Shown one piece after another: positions 10,194-18,973 of a stretch of DNA of 64,000 bases. Where the stretch lies: the NCBI RefSeq assembly GCF_013371465.1, contig NZ_JABWDU010000003.1:62001-126000 (forward strand), given 5' to 3'. The notes under the pieces are model-generated. The model had not been told where the DNA came from and made no database searches. It worked only from the letters and a program-made list of their open reading frames with translations. The position numbers were made by a program, and so were the translations under genes. Position 1 is the stretch's first letter; every line of letters begins with the position of its first letter. This DNA comes from Ensifer oleiphilus (GTDB taxonomy: Bacteria; Pseudomonadota; Alphaproteobacteria; Rhizobiales; Rhizobiaceae).

Positions 10194-12442
10194 TACTTCC
10201 TGCGAAAAAAACGTCCTACTCCAGAACCAAACCGACGAAGTTCATCACGCTCTAGATTTGCGAGCCGCAAGGAGTGTTTAAGCTCTCGGAATAGAACCTG
10301 CAGCTTGGCGTTCTCGCGCCGGGTGACTTCCAACTCTTCCTGCAACGTAAGCAAGCCATTGCGAAGAGTCTCGGCGTCTAGAGAAGTACGCTCCAACTCC
10401 CTTGAAACCGTAGCGATCTTATCCGCGTTACGGCTCGCGACCACTTCAATCTCCAGCTTTGATGCATTTGCGGCCTCCAGATCAACTAACAAACGGGAAG
10501 ATGATTGATTCGCCTTATCGAGCTCCACCAATAGCATCTCGTTCTTTTCAGTAGCGGCATCCAACTCGTATCCGACCGTCCCGAGTTTCTCTTCGGCGCT
10601 CAAAAGGACCGAGTGCAACTCCCCAAGCTGAAGCTCCTTTGCATCAAGAGCTTGCGACAAAGCAAGAGCGCTTTCAATTCGCCCCCTACGCGGAATGCTT
10701 CTTTCCAGCGTAAGATTTATGCTTTCATTTATCTCAAATACACTCGGCCCCGCAGTAAGCTCAGAGACATTATCCTGGAACTGCCGTTCGAAATCGATGT
10801 ATCGGGTGACATCACCAAGCGACAACATGACGCCAAGGCGATAGGCAACATCAACTACCAGTTTTCCGAACTGCAATGATGTGCCGACCGCAGGTTCTCC
10901 ACAATGCTCGACCCCCCAAAGCGCATCCAGCAAACCGCGAACAAAAATGTAACCCAGCTCGATTTCAAACGGTATCTCCCACTCCTGGTCAATGAAGCGC
11001 GGCACCCCATCTCCACCCACAATCAAGTTACGGGGAATAGCGTCAACCAAGCGGCCGCTGACCATGCAGGAAATAGCCCTACAGCTCTCGTCGGATCGTT
11101 CCTGCACCTTCAGGAGTAGGGCCCTCCACCAAACCTTGGCCCATTCCGAAATTTCGTCGACTGACCACCCATCGCGTAGCACGATTAAAGTCAGTCGATC
11201 TTTCCACAACACCCCCTGCTCAAATACCTCCTCTTCAAGATGCGCGCGCGCCGAGAAAGCGTCCGATTCAGCCTGAATTCCAGCCAGTGGAGTGCGGGTA
11301 ACCTTTATTGCTGCATCTTCCAAACGGAATTCTGTTACTTTATTATACTTCGATGGCTTGCTATTCTTGAAATAGAATGCCAACGCATTATCGATCTCAA
11401 TTTCGCGTCGTGAAGCAACCACAACGAAGGAGTTCGCCAAGTCACCATGCAATCGGTTTCTTGCAACGACTGACCACGCTTGCGACAATGCAAAGGTACT
11501 CACTGCCGGTTTCTGAGAATCCGTCTCAGATGCAAGCCTAATCAACGAACTAAAGTCGGCCGAACAGCTGTCCGCCAGAGCAGCTTCGGAAAGGACGACC
11601 ACTGGAAGCTTGTAGTCGGGGAACGGAAACCACCATTGCTGCTTCGCAAATCCCACCACACGCAATTTCTCACGAAGCTCGTGTCGTCCGAATGTTACTG
11701 CGCTGCTCTTGGTGTACTGATCCTCAAGCCCATACATCGGGCGTCCAATGTGGTCTTCCGGATAGCCTGCGAAGTATTTGAGGCCAAGCTGGTTCTCAAT
11801 AGCCAGAATGACGACACCGTCGTCGGCAAGAAATCTAGATACGTGCTCCAGCATCAAATCCACGGGATCACGATCTTTGTATTCAGCAAAAAAGACCCGC
11901 GCGTACTCCAGGACGCCAATTAGGAGAATGGTCTTAAACTTAGTGTCTGAGCTAAATTCTTGAAACGAATCGGAGACCACACTGACGTTTGGAAAGCCGC
12001 GACAACGTTCAGCTGCGATTTGCGCCCTGCGGCTGCTGCCTTCCAGCGCCACAACCTCAAGACCTTGCTCCGCGATATATCGTGTGATCGCCCCGCAACC
12101 CGCGCCAATCTCTAGTACCGGCCCCCGTAAAGTATTAACTAATGGGCGGAGCAAGTTTGAACGCTGCAGACTTAGGTGGTATTTTGATGGCCAATCGTAT
12201 ATTCCCTGGAATACCTCTTGAGAATTCACGGATCTATCTTCAAGACCAGACAAGAAATTAAGCAGTCCCGTCTCAAATTGATCGCCGTCTGAGTAATCAA
12301 AAGCGCTTTCGCCCTCAGAAACTACCCAGATATTACTTGAGGCCACATACGAATACTTCGGGTGCACGATACCTGGCAAATCTTTATCCAGTTCCAATCC
12401 GCGAGCCTGAAACGATAGATCTCTTGAGGCCCGACAGGTCAC
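10193..12442 (-). CDS. Methyltransferase with long C-terminal coiled coil
   Basis: A 749-residue protein. A class I methyltransferase domain with motif I VLEIGAGCGAITRYIAE lies near residues 94-110, followed by VVALEGSSRRAQIA and the post-motif ILLIGVLEYAR. The middle region (about 300-560) has no recognised family but carries a DQEWE-type acidic stretch. The last 150 residues are a heptad-rich coiled coil ending in GRFFRRK. Coiled-coil tails on polysaccharide methyltransferases can act as molecular rulers or scaffolds (WbdD is a known case), so a role in chain capping or in organising the neighbouring giant glycosyltransferase is possible but is inference. It is coupled to that gene by TAATG. 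An internal start would shorten the N-terminus slightly. Confidence 0.72.
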   Translation of the reverse strand: MTCRASRDLSFQARGLELDKDLPGIVHPKYSYVASSNIWVVSEGESAFDYSDGDQFETGLLNFLSGLEDRSVNSQEVFQGIYDWPSKYHLSLQRSNLLRPLVNTLRGPVLEIGAGCGAITRYIAEQGLEVVALEGSSRRAQIAAERCRGFPNVSVVSDSFQEFSSDTKFKTILLIGVLEYARVFFAEYKDRDPVDLMLEHVSRFLADDGVVILAIENQLGLKYFAGYPEDHIGRPMYGLEDQYTKSSAVTFGRHELREKLRVVGFAKQQWWFPFPDYKLPVVVLSEAALADSCSADFSSLIRLASETDSQKPAVSTFALSQAWSVVARNRLHGDLANSFVVVASRREIEIDNALAFYFKNSKPSKYNKVTEFRLEDAAIKVTRTPLAGIQAESDAFSARAHLEEEVFEQGVLWKDRLTLIVLRDGWSVDEISEWAKVWWRALLLKVQERSDESCRAISCMVSGRLVDAIPRNLIVGGDGVPRFIDQEWEIPFEIELGYIFVRGLLDALWGVEHCGEPAVGTSLQFGKLVVDVAYRLGVMLSLGDVTRYIDFERQFQDNVSELTAGPSVFEINESINLTLERSIPRRGRIESALALSQALDAKELQLGELHSVLLSAEEKLGTVGYELDAATEKNEMLLVELDKANQSSSRLLVDLEAANASKLEIEVVASRNADKIATVSRELERTSLDAETLRNGLLTLQEELEVTRRENAKLQVLFRELKHSLRLANLERDELRRFGSGVGRFFRRK

Positions 12443-12545
12443 AGAGCGCTCGATCCTCCGCTGGACGAACGCGCGCCGACATATGCCTCATGTCGAAAGG
12501 GCAGTCAATTTGAGCGCGGGATTTAATCAGTGCAATCTCGCAAAC

Positions 12546-13487
12546 CTACTGCGTCTCGATCAGCCATTGGAACGTGCTTCTTAAGCCAGCATCAAATTCC
12601 GTCTTCGGGATCCAACCGAGCTCGTTGCGCGCACGGGAAATATCCAGCACGCTCACGGGTATATCGACCAACCGACCATCCTTTCTGACGATGTCGATCT
12701 TCTTCCCTGTGACGTTTTCGAGTGCGGCAATTACTTCGTTCAGCGTCCTCGACACACCACTGCCGATATTGAAGACGCGGCTGCGGCCTTCGTGCAACAT
12801 CGCCAATTCGAACGCGTCTATGACGTCGTCGACGTAAAGATAATCACGACTTACACTACCATCGCCCCAAAGCTCGATTGGCTGCTCGTTGATAATCCGC
12901 CTCAAGAAGGCTCCGATTACACCTTGGTCTCTTTCAGCCGTTTGATGTGGCCCGAATGGGTTTGAAACACGCAAGATTCTGTATTCCAACCCGTGGATAT
13001 ACTCATAGAGATGCAGATAGCGTTCGATTGCCAACTTCGATATGCCATATGAAGTTATAGGCCAACAGGCGTCATCTTCCCGCGTGGGCAGACTCTGCGG
13101 CACCCCATACACGGTGCCCCCGGAGGAAACGAAGATTACTCGCTGAACGCCCGCAGCCACGCATGCATCAAGCAGTTGGATTGTACTAACAACATTCGAT
13201 TTCAAGTCCCCAATTTTGTCGAGGTTGGCACTTGACGGGGTGCTGGCGTTGATAAGGTGGAAAACAACATCGCAACCTTCCAATGCGCCTCTTATGCTGC
13301 GCGGGTCATTGAAGTCACCGCCCAACCATTCGATACCCGATAGCGCACGGGGACGATTTTCACTTCGCCCAAAGGCTCGAAGCGATCCGACTTTCCCTGC
13401 CAACCGTCGGCTGAGATGCGTCCCAATAAAACCTCCGCCGCCAAGGACGACACATCTTCGATCTCGCAACGACTTCCCTTTTGTCAT
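12546..13487 (-). CDS. NAD-dependent sugar epimerase/dehydratase
   Basis: A 313-residue extended SDR similar to UDP-glucose 4-epimerases and related nucleotide-sugar epimerases. The NAD-binding motif GGGGFIGTHLSRRL is near the N-terminus, VSSGGTVYG near residue 120, and the catalytic Y-x3-K is in SYGISKLAIERYL. The frame could begin at a TTG at 13535, but the ATG at 13487 gives the family-like N-terminus and is preferred; both have weak ribosome-binding sites. It probably makes a nucleotide-sugar precursor for the polysaccharide. Substrate is not readable from sequence. Confidence 0.85.
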   Translation of the reverse strand: MTKGKSLRDRRCVVLGGGGFIGTHLSRRLAGKVGSLRAFGRSENRPRALSGIEWLGGDFNDPRSIRGALEGCDVVFHLINASTPSSANLDKIGDLKSNVVSTIQLLDACVAAGVQRVIFVSSGGTVYGVPQSLPTREDDACWPITSYGISKLAIERYLHLYEYIHGLEYRILRVSNPFGPHQTAERDQGVIGAFLRRIINEQPIELWGDGSVSRDYLYVDDVIDAFELAMLHEGRSRVFNIGSGVSRTLNEVIAALENVTGKKIDIVRKDGRLVDIPVSVLDISRARNELGWIPKTEFDAGLRSTFQWLIETQ

Positions 13488-13645
13488 CCTATCTTGAAAC
13501 GCTTTCCTAGAACGAAACCCTATGAACGCTGTCAACCGACATCGGTTAGACCCGTACCGCTAACACTTGGAAAATCGTGACCTGGGCATCTCCGAGTGCA
13601 CAACCTTTGTAAAATCAAAAGTATAAGTAAGCTTTCTCCAGTAAT

Positions 13646-14980
13646 TCAGCTCATGCTATCCCGAACACTGGCGAACATTAGTGAAAAGATGCCCCAGATT
13701 ATAGTCAGTCCGGCGAAAATCAGTGCCGTGTTGACGAAAGGTTTAGGATAGAGAGCTCGTTCCGGCAAAGTAGGCGGAACGATGACTGCAACATAAAGCT
13801 GTTGGCGCTCCAGGTTCTGACGGGCATTCTCGAAGCCGTTCCTCGCAAGCTTATAGATGTACTCAGAAAACTCCTCCTGGAGTTTCAGCAGCTCAAAATC
13901 ACGCAACTGCGTTGATATGGTCTCGGGGTCACTTGTTCCGGCAAGCTTTGCATTCAAATCGGCAATCTGCTTAGAAACTGCCGCTAGCCGCGCTTTGAGT
14001 TGCGATACACCAGGTTTATTTGTTATCCCGAGTGACATTGTAGTCGCCAACTCATTCTCTATAGCGACCTTTTGTATAGTCAAGGATGATATTATCTTCA
14101 AGACCTGCTTTGCAGTATCTGTTGGATCTATAGTTTGTATTTTCGTCTGAAAACTCAACATATTGCTTCGGGCTTCAGCCAGAGATTGAGCAGCAAGCTT
14201 CACTTCATCCTCCGCCCTCGTTAGTGCATCTTGCTTACTTCTCTTGGAAATGCGATTAATTAAGTTTTCGCTCTGAGTTATTACTGCCTCTGCTAACTGA
14301 AGTGAATCTTCCGGACTGTAAGCACGCACACGTAGCGTCAGAATACTTGAAAGGCTGTCGACAGAAGCCGTCACATGGTCTTTCCAATATATCCATATAT
14401 TTTCTGTGTCCCTCTGCGATCCCAACCTAGATAGCCAGTCGATCTCCGCACGATCATAGACACTCGCGATTCTTTCCGCCCCCCCAATGTCGTTTATTAC
14501 TGCGCGACTTTTGAGGTAGTCAAGAATAATCATGGAGTCTTGTGTAGTGTTACTAGCGGATGACAAGCCCAATTGACCCAAGATGGCGGAAGGATCCTTA
14601 CCGCTCGATTGCTGGATGGCATCGCGAACCGTTAGTTTCGCCTCCGAAACAAACACATCCGACGCGAAGAACGCGAAATACGCAAGAGCGATGGCCGACG
14701 GAGCTAGAACCCCGAGCGAGAAGCTCTTCAGGAGCATTCCACCGATGCCGCCCACCGCTGTCCGCGGTTCAAGTGGACGCTGGTCGGATTGAGGCAGCTC
14801 CTTGATACGCGGAACTAGTGTTTTCGAAATTGACGGGATCCCGAGAAAACGGGATTTGAGATCCTTGGTTGTGGCTTGCACGGACTGATCTGAACCCGCC
14901 GTCAGGTTGCCCTTGCCTTGTCGAATAGAGTTGAGTGGCTTCAAACGAACTATATCCGCAATACGATTTCTAGCGCTCAT
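13646..14980 (-). CDS. KpsE/RkpR-type capsule export inner-membrane protein, copy 2
   Basis: A 444-residue polysaccharide co-polymerase/export protein of the KpsE-BexC-CtrB family. A cytoplasmic N-terminal stretch of about 85 residues precedes the first membrane segment (about 86-110, LGVLAPSAIALAYFAFFASDV). A large periplasmic part with coiled-coil character (about 250-370) follows, and a second membrane segment lies near the C-terminus. These proteins bridge the ABC transporter KpsMT to the outer-membrane KpsD in group 2-like capsule export. A paralogue lies two genes upstream (16077-17363). Both share VSEAKL/VSEARF after the first membrane segment and a YSPEDSLQLAEAVI/FTAEDSLALTEAVV block, so they are diverged duplicates. 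The long N-terminus distinguishes this copy. Confidence 0.85.
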   Translation of the reverse strand: MSARNRIADIVRLKPLNSIRQGKGNLTAGSDQSVQATTKDLKSRFLGIPSISKTLVPRIKELPQSDQRPLEPRTAVGGIGGMLLKSFSLGVLAPSAIALAYFAFFASDVFVSEAKLTVRDAIQQSSGKDPSAILGQLGLSSASNTTQDSMIILDYLKSRAVINDIGGAERIASVYDRAEIDWLSRLGSQRDTENIWIYWKDHVTASVDSLSSILTLRVRAYSPEDSLQLAEAVITQSENLINRISKRSKQDALTRAEDEVKLAAQSLAEARSNMLSFQTKIQTIDPTDTAKQVLKIISSLTIQKVAIENELATTMSLGITNKPGVSQLKARLAAVSKQIADLNAKLAGTSDPETISTQLRDFELLKLQEEFSEYIYKLARNGFENARQNLERQQLYVAVIVPPTLPERALYPKPFVNTALIFAGLTIIWGIFSLMFASVRDSMS

Positions 14981-15006
14981 AACGGCCTCCGGCGATTGAC
15001 GTACTG

Positions 15007-16062
15007 CTAGGCATGGACGCCTCTTTCGCCAAGTCCACTCTGCACCGCTTCGGCTGCGAACGAGTAAAGCGCAATATCTTCATCAATCAAATCTGCAACG
15101 AGACCGATGTTTGCCAAGATCAAAGCCAGCTCTGGCGCACCTGGTAACGTCTGCAACTCCGCCCCTTCGAATATCGGCGCACCTAGCAACGCGTCCAGCA
15201 GAATTGAGAATTCGCCGAATCTTTCGCGTGTGCCGACCAGGTCGAACTGAGCAAGATTGTCCAGCGCGATACTAACACTTCGGCGTTGTACCTCCTCTTC
15301 CGGCGAGCAACCGAACGCCCTGGTCATAGGAGACCGGAGAAGGTTGTATTGCTCCGCACTAAGTTTTCGAAAACCCCCAAGCAAAGACTTCTCGCTCCCG
15401 AGATCAAGTCCATCGACAATGTTCAAGAGCGTCGCATGGCGCTTGAACACAGAATTACCTAATGCCTTTTCGGACCATTTTTTCATATGGACGAGAGCTA
15501 TCAAGCGCTCGGCGAGTTCTTCAAAGGGATCCCGCAATAATGCGGCCGTCACAAACCCTTTCTCGCGTGCAAGAGAGCCATGGCGCTGCCAACTCGGTTG
15601 ACCTGAGACAAACAGTGAAGAAGTGAAACTGCCGATGATGGAACTGACGGTTTCCAATGGGAACCGATCGACAACGGGATATGCTAGGTCAAACATATCA
15701 ATTACGCGGCGCATCAGTTTAACTTGGGGAATGGCTCCAACCTCCATAAGGAGAAGCCTCTTTTGCACGGATCGGGCGTTCGCGTTACGCCTGAAAATCG
15801 GCAGATCGCTTTCTACCTCCGCCAAGGTCAGTTCAGATACATGAGTTAGATCTGGAATCAGCTGCCCGTCGATCTGGAACCCGACCAGCCCTGTACTGTG
15901 CAATCCGTGGTCGCGCAAATCCGGGCGAATTACATTCGCGTTGAATGTTATCGGAGCTTTGCCGGGGATTCGGATTACGAACTGCGGAACGTCAGCAGGA
16001 TTGTCGAGGATAAGCCAGCCTGAGATTGTGTGGCCCTGGTCTGAATCAATAGCAAAGTACAT
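15007..16062 (-). CDS. Unknown protein, weakly sulfotransferase-like, between two KpsE paralogues
   Basis: A 351-residue protein I do not recognise with certainty. The first 90 or so residues (GWLILDNPADVPQFVIRI ... PIFRR) resemble a small beta-rich module found at the N-terminus of several rhizobial polysaccharide proteins. The rest has pieces that recall family-2 sulfotransferases: a LRDPFEELAERL segment like the R-x-P-x2-R 3'-phosphate motif, a LSAEQYNLLRSPMTRAFG segment and VGTRERFGEF. However, the usual PAPS-binding HIPKTGGTS-type loop is not visible. It may be a degenerate or divergent sulfotransferase fold, a guess only. It lies 15 bases after one kpsE-like gene and 26 bases before the other, so it belongs to the same operon. 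A sulfate importer 7 kb away is suggestive at most. Confidence 0.5.
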   Translation of the reverse strand: MYFAIDSDQGHTISGWLILDNPADVPQFVIRIPGKAPITFNANVIRPDLRDHGLHSTGLVGFQIDGQLIPDLTHVSELTLAEVESDLPIFRRNANARSVQKRLLLMEVGAIPQVKLMRRVIDMFDLAYPVVDRFPLETVSSIIGSFTSSLFVSGQPSWQRHGSLAREKGFVTAALLRDPFEELAERLIALVHMKKWSEKALGNSVFKRHATLLNIVDGLDLGSEKSLLGGFRKLSAEQYNLLRSPMTRAFGCSPEEEVQRRSVSIALDNLAQFDLVGTRERFGEFSILLDALLGAPIFEGAELQTLPGAPELALILANIGLVADLIDEDIALYSFAAEAVQSGLGERGVHA

Positions 16063-16076
16063 CTGCGTGATTATCT

Positions 16077-17363
16077 TTAGCTGGCCATATGGTCGCGAAC
16101 AACGATCGATAGGCCCGCGACCGTGGCAGAAATCAGAAGACTAGTCCCAAAAACTGATATCCACATAAGGAACCTCCTCGGGTACAGCGCTTCCTCAGCT
16201 AGCTGTGGCTCAATATATGTCAACAAATATGACCTCTGTCTCTCCAACGTCAACCTAGCCTGTTCATAGGCTGCTACTGCGGACGCATACTCCGACCGTG
16301 CAATCGACACCTCAGTATCCTTTTGCTGTATGCCTGTCGCCAATTCCGCTAGGTTTGAACCTTGGACGCTTGTCGACCTGCCTCCGCCAGCAATAGCGCC
16401 TTCATACGATTCGATCTGCGCCCGCAGAGAACTTGCTCGGCTAGTGAGCGACGCGAGTTGCGGAGCGTCGGTCGCTGTCGTGCTGATGACCGTCTCCAAT
16501 TTAGATAGCTCGAGCCGCAGCTCGGTTATCAATTCCGAATAGCCCGTCGCTGCCGTTTCAATATCGAGCACTCCAGCTTTATTCCGTGCATCTCTAAGCT
16601 CAGAAACCGCTTTGGACAGTTGGCCCTTCTTAGTTTCCACCTCCTCTTCCGCCCTGACCAATGAGTCGGTTTCATTCCGTCTCGTCAGTTTATTAACCAT
16701 ACGCTCGGAGGCCTTGACTACAGCTTCAGTCAAGGCGAGGCTGTCCTCTGCCGTAAACGCGCGCAACTTAATCGATATGAGACCTGAGTTCCTATCCACT
16801 GAGATATCGACTTGGTCCTTCCAATAATCGACAAAGTCCTCAATGGAATCACTGGGATCAAAACTCGCGATCAGATCCGCGCCGGCTTTGGAGAATATTC
16901 CGGGAAGGTCGAATTGCGGGGAGAGCACGTCAACAAGGGCTCTGCTTTCGACATAGTCCGCTATAATTAACCCATCTCGCGCTTGGCCTGTATCGACAAG
17001 GGCGCTAATCCCCGACATTTTAGACAGTCCAGCAATGGACATATCCTGGCCTGCTCGAACAGCAAAACGAGCCTCGGATACGTACTGATTGGCAGCGACA
17101 AAGCCATAATAAATCGTTGCCAAGGAAACGGGCAGCGCAAAAAATAGCACAAAGTTGAGTGCGATAAGCGCGTAAAAGTAGCGATCGCTTTGCCGCGCCC
17201 GAAATCCGCCGCCCCCACTTGTTACAGGGCGAGGAGTACGCGCCTTCCTTGCAGCACGCCTGAGCTCTATTGAGATGGCATTTGCAGTTTGGGCTGCGCC
17301 TTCGGACATTGCGGTATTCGTCTTCTCAGCTACTGAAGCCATATTGCAAGCCTCCGTGCTCAC
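16077..17363 (-). CDS. KpsE/RkpR-type capsule export inner-membrane protein, copy 1
   Basis: A 428-residue KpsE-family protein. A cytoplasmic N-terminus of about 65 residues is followed by a membrane segment (about 68-92, ALIALNFVLFFALPVSLATIYYGF), a periplasmic region with coiled coil (about 220-370), a RSYLLTYIEPQLAEEALYPRRF block typical of the family, and a second membrane segment (about 395-420). It couples the KpsMT ABC exporter to the periplasm and outer membrane. The start overlaps the kpsT-like stop by four bases, so the two are translationally coupled; the order KpsT-KpsE is as expected for a rhizobial rkp-3-type export operon. Confidence 0.88.
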   Translation of the reverse strand: MSTEACNMASVAEKTNTAMSEGAAQTANAISIELRRAARKARTPRPVTSGGGGFRARQSDRYFYALIALNFVLFFALPVSLATIYYGFVAANQYVSEARFAVRAGQDMSIAGLSKMSGISALVDTGQARDGLIIADYVESRALVDVLSPQFDLPGIFSKAGADLIASFDPSDSIEDFVDYWKDQVDISVDRNSGLISIKLRAFTAEDSLALTEAVVKASERMVNKLTRRNETDSLVRAEEEVETKKGQLSKAVSELRDARNKAGVLDIETAATGYSELITELRLELSKLETVISTTATDAPQLASLTSRASSLRAQIESYEGAIAGGGRSTSVQGSNLAELATGIQQKDTEVSIARSEYASAVAAYEQARLTLERQRSYLLTYIEPQLAEEALYPRRFLMWISVFGTSLLISATVAGLSIVVRDHMAS

Positions 17364-18013
17364 TGATTCAATTTCTTGTAAAGCTCGATAGCATCATCAA
17401 TGTTGGAGAACTCATGAATTGCGCCGTGCGCCAATACGATCGCCCGCTTGCAGTAACTTCTAATGGTCTCCATCGAGTGAGAAACCATAATTATGTCCGA
17501 ACGCTCTCGACGTTTGTCGAACTCCTCCAAACACCGCGCTTGAAAACGGGCGTCGCCAACGGCCGTGACCTCATCGATAAGGTAGCATTCAAAGTCTATA
17601 GCCATAGAGAGCCCGAATGCCAACCGTTGCATCATCCCAGATGAATACGTCTTAAACGGCTCGTCGATGTATGCCCCGATCTCAGCAAAGTCTTCGACAA
17701 AATCAACCACCTTTCGAGGATCATGACCGTACACGCGCGCGACAAATTGAACATTCTCTCGCCCTGTCAGCGCGCCATGCAACCCGCCAGCGAAACCGAG
17801 GGGCCAGGAGACACGTGCCTTGCGGGTGATCTTGCCCGAATTAGGGAGTTCCGTACCACCCAACATGCGCATGGTCGTGGATTTTCCGGCACCGTTGATA
17901 CCCAGGATCGCGTAAGAGGTACCAGCCCGAAACTCGGTCGTCACATGATCAAGAATGATCTTCGGACGCCCGCTCGTGCGGTAAAATTTGAAGACATTTG
18001 ACAGGGCAATCAT
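17360..18013 (-). CDS. kpsT: KpsT/RkpS-type polysaccharide ABC exporter ATPase
   Basis: A 217-residue ABC ATPase of the capsule/O-antigen exporter group. Walker A is GINGAGKSTT (about residues 38-47), the signature is YSSGMMQRLAFG (about 133-144), Walker B is CYLIDEV with the following D loop, and the switch His is in MVSHSMET. Size and motifs fit KpsT, which powers translocation of finished capsule chains through the KpsM permease. A KpsM gene would be expected next to it, but the 457 bases upstream contain no coding frame, and no kpsM was found elsewhere in the window. The gene overlaps the downstream kpsE-like gene by four bases. Confidence 0.9.
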   Translation of the reverse strand: MIALSNVFKFYRTSGRPKIILDHVTTEFRAGTSYAILGINGAGKSTTMRMLGGTELPNSGKITRKARVSWPLGFAGGLHGALTGRENVQFVARVYGHDPRKVVDFVEDFAEIGAYIDEPFKTYSSGMMQRLAFGLSMAIDFECYLIDEVTAVGDARFQARCLEEFDKRRERSDIIMVSHSMETIRSYCKRAIVLAHGAIHEFSNIDDAIELYKKLNQ

Positions 18014-18470
18014 ATTGACAACAGTTTTCCTCGAACAAAGTGCTCAAACAGGTACGGGGAGTTCAAGCGACTTGCATCCTGCTGTCTCACAGAGTCAACG
18101 CAAACATTGTGGCGGCTCGTCAAACAAGCTTTTCGATCCACGTTAATGTTCGCTTCGCAGTCCATAGTCGAATGCCACAGGCTCAATCAACCCAGCCCAT
18201 AAGCCGTACGAAGATTTTTAGCGCTAATTTATGACAAAATTGATTGAGACCCCAACAAGCATCGTTCCGAGAAAAGCATTCGCTGCTGAACCAGGATGAC
18301 CATTGCATCCTGAACCGCGGTTGAGTTGCGGTTCACGATGCCGACCAATAGGCCTTGCGGCGAAAAAGCACTGCTGAGGACATGGCGGTTCAGCGACTCA
18401 GATCGTACGCAAGCATTCGATCATCGGCTGAGGTTTATGTATCAGAGAAGCCAATCTATTGCACTATGCG
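18014..18470. other. Non-coding stretch upstream of the kpsT-like gene
   Basis: About 460 bases with no credible gene on either strand. It separates the kpsT-like gene from the original end of the IS-interrupted glycosyltransferase gene, and should hold the promoter of the kpsT-kpsE operon. No clear -35/-10 pair and no kpsM remnant were recognised. Confidence 0.5.
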
Positions 18471-18510
18471 TTAGATCTTAGAAAAAATGGTGGTTTGGGC
18501 AATTGGCTTG
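18471..18510 (-). pseudogene. Severed 3' end of the IS-interrupted glycosyltransferase gene
   Basis: Removing the IS and one copy of the GCTTG duplication joins these bases to the reading frame at 19830-20934. The frame then continues as PIAQTTIFSKI and stops at a TAA at 18471-18473. These are therefore the original last eleven or so codons, now separated from the gene by 1.3 kb. Derived directly from the sequence. Confidence 0.8.
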
Positions 18511-18583
18511 TGAACTGCCCCCCAATTCGACCGGACAGTCGGCATAAGCAGAAAGGCTCAAGCACAGGCTTGAGGACAGGCTT

Positions 18584-18973
18584 ATGCCTAACGAGTATCG
18601 ACAGGTTGAATTGCTGACGGGTGATGTTCGCCGCAGGCGGTGGACAACCGAGCAGAAGCTGACGATCATTGAGCAGAGTTTCGAACCGGGCGAGACGGTG
18701 TCTTCCACCGCTCGCCGCCATGGCGTTGCGCCCAATCTGCTTTACCGGTGGCGCAGGCTGTTGAGCGAGGGAGGTGCTGCAGCCGTGGATTCAGACGAGC
18801 CGGTTGTCGGCAATTCGGAAGTGAAGAAGCTTGAAGACCGCGTCCGCGAGTTGGAGCGCATGCTCGGCCGCAAGACGATGGAGGTCGAGATACTCCGCGA
18901 AGCACTTTCGAAAGCAGACTCAAAAAAACGGATATCGCGGCCGATCTTGTTGCCGAAGGACGGTTCCCTATGA
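18584..18973 (+). CDS. IS3-family transposase OrfA
   Basis: A 129-residue DNA-binding protein of the transposase_8 type. The helix-turn-helix is at about residues 19-60 (RRRWTTEQKLTIIEQ ... TARRHGVAPNLLYRWRR), followed by a leucine-zipper-like segment (VKKLEDRVRELERMLGRK, about 84-101) for oligomerisation. It binds the IS ends and regulates transposition. A run of seven A residues at 18922-18928 lies upstream of its stop; slipping one base back there moves ribosomes into the orfB frame, which is open from that point. The ATG overlaps orfB's start by four bases at the far end (ATGA at 18970). Confidence 0.93.
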   Translation: MPNEYRQVELLTGDVRRRRWTTEQKLTIIEQSFEPGETVSSTARRHGVAPNLLYRWRRLLSEGGAAAVDSDEPVVGNSEVKKLEDRVRELERMLGRKTMEVEILREALSKADSKKRISRPILLPKDGSL

